This document shows, piece by piece, positions 59,722 through 64,000 of a stretch of DNA of 64,000 nt (the stretch's first letter is position 1; each line of letters opens with the position of its first letter). The notes beneath the pieces are model-generated. The model made no database searches, had not been told where the DNA came from, and saw nothing but the letters and a program-made list of their open reading frames with translations. The position numbers and the translations under genes are program-made. Origin of the DNA: Oscillospiraceae bacterium (lineage in GTDB: Bacteria > Bacillota > Clostridia > Oscillospirales > Ruminococcaceae); NCBI GenBank assembly GCA_017427265.1, contig JAFRTG010000027.1:248001-312000 (forward strand). Reading direction: 5' to 3'.

Positions 59722-61140
59722 ATGAAAAAGATGAATATGATTTCGGCCGCACTGGCAGCCATTCTCGCAGTTACAATGACAGGGTGCAGCATGACGCAGA
59801 ACACCGGCAGCACCGTCGCAGATCTCACCGTGCAGAGCAGCGATACAGCTGATACAGAGGAAGCTGCTTCTGTGAATCCAGAAGCAGACGACACGGTCAC
59901 GGCAATGGAGCTTTCTCAAAAGACAGAACCCGCAGAACAGGACAGCGAACTGTTCTCAAAGCGCGATCTTGCGCAGTCTGCCGATCTGAGCGATGCGCAG
60001 AGCATCACGGTCGCTGACGGCGAGACGATCGACATTACAGACGAGGGCGTTTATGTAATCCGCGGCAGCGCGAAGAACTGCACGCTCCGTATTAATGCAG
60101 ACGACACGGCAAAGATTCAGCTCGTGCTGGACGGCGTCAGCATTGAAAACAGCGATTTTCCTGCAATCTATGTGGTTTCCGCAGATAAGGTGTTCATCAC
60201 GACAACAGACAGTGAAAACACGCTGACCGTCAGCGGACAGTTCAGAGCGGACAGCGATACGAACACCGATGCGGTTATCTTCTCGAAGGACGATCTGGTT
60301 CTGAACGGAACCGGCACGCTGAATGTCACTTCCGATTCCGGAAACGGCATCACCTGCAAGGATGATCTGAAAATTACCGGCGGTACTTACAATGTCACGA
60401 CCGCACTGGACAGCTTTGAAGCAAATGACAGCATCTCCGTATACGACGGCACATTCAATATCCGGGCTGAAAAGGACGGCTTCCACTGCGAAAACGACGA
60501 AGCGGAGGGAACAATCACGATTCTCGGCGGAACGTATACAATCAGCGGCGGAAGCGACGGCATGCAGGCCTGTGCACTGCTGCAGATCGACGGCGGCACA
60601 ATGGAAATCACGGCTTCTGAGGGTCTGGAAGCAACCTACGTGCAGATTAACGACGGCAATATCACAATCTCTGCAAGCGATGACGGCATCAATGCCTCTG
60701 CATCGACAAATGCATATGAAACCGCGATCGAGATCAACGGCGGCAATCTGAATGTGACGGTCGGACAGGGCGACACGGATGCGATCGACTCGAACGGCTC
60801 GATCTATGTCAACGGCGGCACGATCAGCATTACCGCACAGATGTCCTCGTTCGATTATGACATAACAGCCGAATTCAACGGCGGCACAATCATCATCAAC
60901 GGGGAGGAGGTCTCTGAGATTCCGCAGAGCATGATGGGCGGCAGAGGCGGCATGAACGGATTTGGCGGCAGATTCGGAATGCAGGGCGGCAGCGAAGGCG
61001 AACCTGACGGCATGCAGGGCAGTATGCGCGGATTCGGCGGGAAACACCGGATGCAGTCCGGCACCGAAGGCGAAACGAATGAATTGCCCGGCAACATGAA
61101 AGGCAACACCGGATCCGATGATGCACAGAACGTATTATAA
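59722..61140 (+). CDS. Lipoprotein with DUF4353 beta-helix (carbohydrate-binding-type)
   Basis: A 472-residue exported protein. The signal peptide ends in lipobox 'VTMTGCS', followed by an acidic linker (about 25-85). From ~95 to ~405 there are regular beta-helix rungs of the DUF4353 type ('GTLNVTSDSGNGITCKDDLK', 'ITGGTYNVTTALDSFEANDS', 'NGGNLNVTVGQGDTDAIDSN', 'GSIYVNGGTISITAQMSSFD'). The C-terminal tail is Gly/Met-rich (GGRGGMNGFGG, repeated GSEGEPDGMQG / GTEGETNELPG units). ATGs at 59704 and 59716 are also in frame; AAAGGA spacing favours 59722. Likely a surface protein; glycan binding is a database-style guess. The two-component system downstream may sense the same condition. Confidence 0.75.
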   Translation: MKKMNMISAALAAILAVTMTGCSMTQNTGSTVADLTVQSSDTADTEEAASVNPEADDTVTAMELSQKTEPAEQDSELFSKRDLAQSADLSDAQSITVADGETIDITDEGVYVIRGSAKNCTLRINADDTAKIQLVLDGVSIENSDFPAIYVVSADKVFITTTDSENTLTVSGQFRADSDTNTDAVIFSKDDLVLNGTGTLNVTSDSGNGITCKDDLKITGGTYNVTTALDSFEANDSISVYDGTFNIRAEKDGFHCENDEAEGTITILGGTYTISGGSDGMQACALLQIDGGTMEITASEGLEATYVQINDGNITISASDDGINASASTNAYETAIEINGGNLNVTVGQGDTDAIDSNGSIYVNGGTISITAQMSSFDYDITAEFNGGTIIINGEEVSEIPQSMMGGRGGMNGFGGRFGMQGGSEGEPDGMQGSMRGFGGKHRMQSGTEGETNELPGNMKGNTGSDDAQNVL

Positions 61141-61153
61141 CAGCTGAAAATGC

Positions 61154-61193
61154 GAAAAAACGCCCGCAGTGTCTTTACAAGCGGGCGTTTTTC
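61154..61193 (+). terminator. Terminator of the DUF4353 gene
   Basis: AAAACGCCCGC and GCGGGCGTTTT pair over 11 bp, followed by TTTTTC. The loop contains the -35 box of the next promoter. Confidence 0.85.
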
Positions 61194-61202
61194 GTGTATA
61201 AT
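61174..61202 (+). promoter_or_regulatory. Promoter of two-component system 3 overlapping the terminator
   Basis: TTTACA in the terminator loop, 17-base spacer across the right stem arm, then a perfect TATAAT. Confidence 0.6.
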
Positions 61203-61232
61203 AAACATATATTACCGATGCGGAGGTGCACG

Positions 61233-61907
61233 ATGGCGAAAATTCTGATTGCTGATGACGAACCGAATATTGTGACGCTCATCCGCCGTTACGCGGAACG
61301 CGAGGGCTATGAAGTAACCGGTGTTTCCGACGGCAGACAGGCAATCCGCGCCTGTCAGGCAGATGTGTTCGATGTCATTATTCTGGATGTGATGATGCCG
61401 GATACCGACGGTTTTACCGCCTGCAGAAAGATCCGGGAGTTTACGGAAACGCCGGTCATTATGCTTTCTGCCCGCGGAACAGAATTCGATAAGCTGCACG
61501 GCTTTGAGGTCGGTGTGGATGATTATGTCACAAAGCCGTTCTCCCCGATGGAGCTGATGGCACGCATCCGGGTCGCTCTCAAGCGCGGAACGCAGAAGGT
61601 ATCGGAAAAAAAGGAGGAAATCCTGACAGCCGGCGGCATCGTGATCGACACGCCCGGCATGACAGTTACGGTGGACGGCGACAGGCTGGAGCTGACGGCC
61701 AAGGAGTATGCACTGCTGCTTTATCTTGCGGAGAATCAGGGCGTTGTGCTGTCACGCGAGCAGATTCTGAATGCCGTGTGGGGGTATGAGGATTCTGCTC
61801 CCGACCGGACGGTTGACTGGCAGATCAAGCTGCTGCGCGGCAAGCTCGGTGCATACCGTGATTGTATCAGAACAGTCCGGGGGGTGGGGTACAAATTTGA
61901 AACGTAA
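61233..61907 (+). CDS. OmpR-family response regulator (system 3)
   Basis: A 224-residue regulator: receiver with D52 in 'VIILDVMMPDTDG' and 'VTKPFSPMEL', then a winged helix ('LSREQILNAVWGYEDSAPDR', 'TVRGVGYKFET'). The ATG at 61233 follows GGAGGTGCACG; the 13-codon extension was rejected. It overlaps the kinase gene by 11 bases. Confidence 0.92.
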   Translation: MAKILIADDEPNIVTLIRRYAEREGYEVTGVSDGRQAIRACQADVFDVIILDVMMPDTDGFTACRKIREFTETPVIMLSARGTEFDKLHGFEVGVDDYVTKPFSPMELMARIRVALKRGTQKVSEKKEEILTAGGIVIDTPGMTVTVDGDRLELTAKEYALLLYLAENQGVVLSREQILNAVWGYEDSAPDRTVDWQIKLLRGKLGAYRDCIRTVRGVGYKFET

Positions 61908-63339
61908 GGTTTTCACATTTCAAAAGAAGCTCCTCAGTTTTTTTCTGTTTTTCACCGCAGTGATTTTTACTGTGCTGTGGCTGCTGCAAACGGTCTTTCT
62001 GCAGCGGTTCTATGACGGTATGATTATCAAAAACACAGTTTCCGCAGCGGAGAGTATCGTGTCACAAAACGGGAATACCCGCATTGCAGATTATATTGAT
62101 GAGGTTTCCAGAGAAAACTCAATCGTTGTATATGTGACAGATACGGAGGGGAAACTGCTGTACAGCTCAGATGAATTCCGGAAGATGGAGAAAAAACCGA
62201 ACGGACGGGACGGCCGCCCTCCACAAGGGGATAAAGGCGAACGCCGGCAATACAGGGAACTGCCGGAAAACTTCGGTAAATTCCTGCATACCATCCGGGG
62301 TTCGGAGGACGGCACCACCGAGCTGCGCTCTGATGAGCTGTATGTTTACGGCAGATATATCACGTTCAACGGCGAGGACGCTCTGCTGTATCTCGGTGCA
62401 ACGCTCGGTGCAGTCGGTTCTGCAGCCCGGATCATCCGGACGCAGCTTCTTTGGGTGACGCTGCTTTCTGTGGCAGTCGGAATGGTACTGGCGTGGTTCC
62501 TGTCCCGCAGCTTTGCAAAGCCGATCGCGCAGCTGAATGAAAAAGCGCATGTGCTTGGTGAAAATCAGCCGGATATTCCGTTTGCAGAGGGGTTCCGCTC
62601 AGAGCTGGACGATCTGAACGGCACGCTGGACAGAACTGCTGAAAAGCTGAAACAGAACAGAGAGTTTCAGAATGAATTTCTTGCCAATGTTTCGCACGAT
62701 CTGCGCACGCCGCTGACCATGATCAAGGGCTATGCGGAGATGATCCGGGATATTTCCCGCGAGGACGAACAGCAGTGCGCCGCAGATGTTGCCGTTATTG
62801 TCGAGGAATCCGACCGGCTGACCGCGCTGGTCAATGAGATTCTGGAATATTCCGAGCTGCAGATGACCGACAAGGAACCGGTCACGGAACAGGTCGAGCT
62901 CAGTGAGATTGTCATTTCCGCCGCGGACAGCTTTGAAAAGCTCTATTCAAAGGACGGATTCACCTTTGCGCGGGACATTGCTGCGGATATTCAGATTACC
63001 GGCAACGCTTCCCGGCTGCAGAGAGCAGTCTACAATCTGCTCGACAATGCCGTGCGCCATGCCGGTGATGACAAATGGATCGGTGTGGTGCTCAGACTGG
63101 AAGGACAGTTTGCAGCTGTGGAAATCTCCGATCACGGCAGCGGGATTGCACCGGATGATCTGGAACGCATCTGGGAGAAATATTATACAAACCGCCAGCG
63201 GCGCGGCAAGGGTGTTTCCGGCCTCGGCCTTGCGATTGTCCGGCAGACTGTTGCGATGCACAACGGCAGATGCGAAGTGCGCTCCGTGCAGGGCGAGGGC
63301 AGTACGTTTCGGATTCTGTTCCCGCTCAGCGCGGAATGA
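61897..63339 (+). CDS. Sensor histidine kinase (system 3), TTG start
   Basis: A 480-residue kinase: TM1 about 10-32, extracytoplasmic domain about 33-180 with a charged KKPNGRDGRPPQGDKGERR stretch, TM2 about 185-205, HAMP about 206-255, HisKA with H267 ('NVSHDLRTPLTMI'), HATPase_c with 'LLDNAVRHAGDD' and 'GVSGLGLAIVRQ'. The only well-placed start is TTG at 61897 (LKRKVFTFQKK), 6 bases after a G-rich ribosome site (GGGGGGTGGGG) inside the regulator gene. An ATG-initiated frame at 61771 would add 42 residues read antiregister to the regulator and is unlikely. Confidence 0.88.
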   Translation: MKRKVFTFQKKLLSFFLFFTAVIFTVLWLLQTVFLQRFYDGMIIKNTVSAAESIVSQNGNTRIADYIDEVSRENSIVVYVTDTEGKLLYSSDEFRKMEKKPNGRDGRPPQGDKGERRQYRELPENFGKFLHTIRGSEDGTTELRSDELYVYGRYITFNGEDALLYLGATLGAVGSAARIIRTQLLWVTLLSVAVGMVLAWFLSRSFAKPIAQLNEKAHVLGENQPDIPFAEGFRSELDDLNGTLDRTAEKLKQNREFQNEFLANVSHDLRTPLTMIKGYAEMIRDISREDEQQCAADVAVIVEESDRLTALVNEILEYSELQMTDKEPVTEQVELSEIVISAADSFEKLYSKDGFTFARDIAADIQITGNASRLQRAVYNLLDNAVRHAGDDKWIGVVLRLEGQFAAVEISDHGSGIAPDDLERIWEKYYTNRQRRGKGVSGLGLAIVRQTVAMHNGRCEVRSVQGEGSTFRILFPLSAE

Positions 63340-63357
63340 CCCGAAGCTCCATAGCAC

Positions 63358-63397
63358 AACAAACCCGCAGTTCTGAATCACAGAGCTGCGGGTTTGT
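63358..63397. terminator. Bidirectional terminator
   Basis: AACAAACCCGCAG and CTGCGGGTTTGTT form a 13-bp stem between the kinase and the convergent metF gene. Confidence 0.85.
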
Positions 63398-63423
63398 TCA
63401 ATTATCGGTTCCGGATTCCGGAA

Positions 63424-63999
63424 TCAGCTGCATACGCGGTTTGCCACAGAGATCTGACTCTGCACTGCGTCAAAGATTCTGTGTGCGATATAGGAATTGT
63501 TCATTGTATAAAGGTGGATGCCGTCTGCGCCCTCTGCAATCAGATCGGTGATCTGGTCGATCGCATACGCGATGCCCGCATCGCGCAGTGCGGTTTCGTT
63601 GTGCTCATATTTTTCGAGCACGCGCACGAATTTTTTCGGGAGCTCGACACCGCAGAGCTTCACCATGCGTTCAATCTGCCGTTTGTTTGTAACCGGCATA
63701 ATGCCCGCTTCGATTGGTGCACTGATTCCTGCAATGCGCGCTTTTTCCTGAAAATCAAAGAAATATCCGTTGTCAAGAAACAGCTGTGTAATCAGATGGT
63801 CGGCGCCGCAGTCTACCTTGTATTTCAGCCATTTCAGATCCTCGACGGCGCCGGTGCTTTCCGGATGCACCTCCGGATAACATGCTGCAATAATATTGAA
63901 ATCATAGTGCGCTTTGATGAAGGCAATCAGGTCGCTTGCATGGCGGAAATCGCCGGGAACTTCTGTATCGCCGGTGCGGTCGCCGCGCAGTGCCAGGAT
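63424..63999 (-). CDS. metF: Methylenetetrahydrofolate reductase, C-terminal part
   Basis: The frame is open to the window edge. The visible 191 residues contain 'LALRGDRTGD', 'ACYPEVHPES', 'DCGADHLITQLFLDN', 'IPIEAGIMPV'-type sequence ('APIEAGIMPVTNKRQI') and 'GIHLYTMNN', all standard MetF blocks. The enzyme makes 5-methyl-THF for methionine synthesis, fitting the sulfur and methyl-cycle genes upstream. About 100 N-terminal residues lie outside the window. Confidence 0.92.
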   Translation of the reverse strand: MLALRGDRTGDTEVPGDFRHASDLIAFIKAHYDFNIIAACYPEVHPESTGAVEDLKWLKYKVDCGADHLITQLFLDNGYFFDFQEKARIAGISAPIEAGIMPVTNKRQIERMVKLCGVELPKKFVRVLEKYEHNETALRDAGIAYAIDQITDLIAEGADGIHLYTMNNSYIAHRIFDAVQSQISVANRVCS

Positions 64000-64000
64000 A

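Noticed and set aside
63270-63551. 93-codon plus-strand ORF after the kinase
   Set aside because: It overlaps the kinase end, the terminator and metF; a shadow frame.

Overview
The window looks like chromosome from a low-to-mid GC Firmicute of the Ruminococcus / Oscillospiraceae type. Evidence: a secreted protein ending in a duplicated dockerin-type calcium-loop domain, a SpoVT-type sporulation regulator, strong sigma-A promoters (TTGACA-17-TATAAT), AGGAGG ribosome binding sites, intrinsic terminators, and a four-subunit 2-oxoacid:ferredoxin oxidoreductase beside a phenylacetate-CoA ligase. No rRNA, tRNA, CRISPR array or intact transposase was seen.

Layout. 1-6.7 kb: end of a membrane protein, dockerin protein, CNNM/CorC transporter-like protein, a HEPN-like protein and a four-gene phage-tail-like cassette. 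6.8-10.9 kb: heterodimeric ABC exporter and spoVT. 11-13.5 kb: a deletion-fusion remnant (flavin reductase/helicase), a DUF4143 ATPase, and a tiny AbrB protein whose tail is supplied by an interspersed repeat. 13.7-16.7 kb: small alarmone synthetase with a two-component system, then a proline-rich tandem-repeat protein. 17-20.5 kb: thiS-F-G-H-E/tenI operon behind a perfect promoter and a strong leader terminator. 20.5-29 kb: frameshifted TetR regulator, giant MMPL transporter with about nine internal repeats, a membrane protein, a three-domain GNAT protein, and a decayed DUF134-NifX / metallo-beta-lactamase pair. 29.5-31 kb: a Bce-type ABC ATPase fused by deletion to a histidine kinase. 31.3-36.2 kb: zinc-ribbon/TPR/secreted three-gene operon of unknown function. 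36.3-44.6 kb: two-component system divergent from a MacAB-like export operon with two adaptors and a lipoprotein sharing a PEGFDPSN-type motif.

44.7-59.5 kb is a coherent minus-strand amino-acid and sulfur region: Rrf2 regulator, aminotransferase, aryl-CoA ligase and oxidoreductase (probably reductive carboxylation of aryl or branched acids, or the reverse), then LysR, cysK, ahcY, cystathionine synthase/lyase and a methyltransferase, then a sulfonate/taurine-type ABC importer. The most interesting signal is here. The methyltransferase-cystathionine-ahcY-cysK operon has a 36-codon leader peptide with a C-L-Q-C-C-C run followed by an intrinsic terminator just before the first gene. The ABC importer has a second short leader ORF ending Arg-Cys-Cys-Leu-stop. 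Together they suggest cysteine-sensing ribosome-mediated attenuation in a Firmicute. Three promoters in the region also share the 12-mer GTATTGGACAAA around their -35 box.

59.7-64 kb: a DUF4353 carbohydrate-binding-type lipoprotein, a third two-component system whose kinase starts with TTG, and the 3' part of metF at the window edge.
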